From assembly GCA_027451885.1 (NCBI GenBank), contig DAIDHX010000154.1:1-42946 (forward strand): a stretch of 42,946 bases of DNA, given 5' to 3'. The translations under genes and the position numbers were made by a program. Shown here piece after piece: positions 42,555 to 42,946 of this stretch; the first letter of the stretch is position 1; each line of letters starts with the position of its first letter. The stretch is from Planctomycetales bacterium. GTDB taxonomy: Bacteria; Planctomycetota; Planctomycetia; Isosphaerales; Isosphaeraceae. Under the pieces are notes generated by a model. It was not told where the DNA came from and did no database searches. It saw only the letters and a program-made list of their open reading frames with translations.

Positions 42555-42946
42555 ACGCGGCCTCCCATTCCGCGGGCATGGATCATGGGCGTGCCGTTTC
42601 ACACCGCGACGCCGCCTCGACGTCGATGAACGGATTCCCCGACCTCCCTCGCAACCCCCGCGCGACCACGCCCTTGCCGCTCGTAGGGTGACCGGCCGGG
42701 CGGAGGCAGTGAGGACGGACCAGGCACGAATTCACCCGCTCGTATGTACACCGTGCACGTTCCACGCGCGCTGCTGATACCCCCCTGCAATCCTTACAAC
42801 CCTTACCACTCTCCTGACCCGTCGCAGAAAGGCCCAGATCAAGCAACTTACCTCATTTAATATGGCAAGTTTGCGTTAAGTCTCTGTACGGGGAAACCGC
42901 GCGCGGTTGCGTAGACCGTGCGCGTTCTGCTCGTACAGAGGACGCA
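42555..42946. other. Gene-free right end of window
   Basis: 392 bases after the zinc-ribbon gene; no gene recognised. The last 160 bases become AT-rich around 42840-42880 (ttacctcatttaatatgg) and then carry an inverted repeat listed separately. A gene may start beyond the window. Confidence 0.5.
42882..42940. repeat. Inverted repeat with inner palindrome
   Basis: CTCTGTACG (42882-42890) and CGTACAGAG (42932-42940) are perfect 9-bp inverted copies. Between them, AACCGCGCGCGGTT (42895-42908) is a perfect 14-bp palindrome, and GCG/CGC pairs follow. As RNA it could fold into a closed multi-stem structure; as DNA it could be a protein site or a transposon end. Confidence 0.65.

Overview
The window is GC-rich, gene-dense bacterial DNA that looks like a planctomycete, most likely of the Isosphaeraceae. 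Signs from the sequence are a secreted cysteine-rich protein built of YTV repeats, a secreted HAF-type repeat protein with the planctomycete N-terminal LEGRALL motif, a Ser/Thr kinase fused to TPRs, a bacterial eRF1-like (baeRF) protein, a DUF2135 envelope protein and a 46-bp intergenic repeat array with almost no stop codons. The placement is inference from these traits; there is no rRNA gene to confirm it.

Left end (1-2.9 kb): a decayed accessory region. It holds a 142-bp near-identical copy of part of the nearby glycosyltransferase gene, a small membrane protein, an IS1380-type transposase fragment lacking both ends, a fragment of a DNA adenine methyltransferase (DPPYNTG motif) abutting it, and the 46-bp repeat array.

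2.9-11.5 kb: a PMT/GT39-like membrane glycosyltransferase, a Tat-exported sugar-isomerase-like TIM barrel protein, a metallo-beta-lactamase-fold protein, then a probable five-gene minus-strand envelope transport operon (DUF2135 protein, MacA/HlyD-like adaptor, ABC ATPase, two FtsX/MacB-type permeases).

11.9-25.2 kb: a divergent Ser/Thr kinase-TPR protein, a possible leader/attenuator followed by ASCH-domain and baeRF genes, the HAF-repeat protein, a zincin-like protease, larB plus nnrD (pyridine-nucleotide chemistry), a coiled-coil protein, a Gly-rich RRM protein with a recognisable promoter and long 5' leader, a DUF697-like membrane protein and a membrane-anchored TPR protein.

25.3-36.3 kb: an SDR-argJ pair, the YTV protein with its terminator, an RdgB/HAM1 pyrophosphatase, a P2-type cation ATPase, a divergently transcribed DNase II homologue with both HxK motifs, and a secreted protein of unknown function.

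36.6-42.9 kb: an arginine cluster on the minus strand, argB-argD-argF, with rph translationally coupled to argF through a TTGA overlap; upstream lies an OafA-type acyltransferase. The window closes with a small zinc-ribbon membrane protein and a gene-free stretch carrying an inverted repeat. With argJ at 25-26 kb, the window covers four arginine steps; argA, argC, argG and argH are not here. The points most worth following are the ASCH-baeRF pair with its structured leader, the bacterial DNase II, the YTV protein, the DUF2135-ABC cluster, and the rearranged left end.
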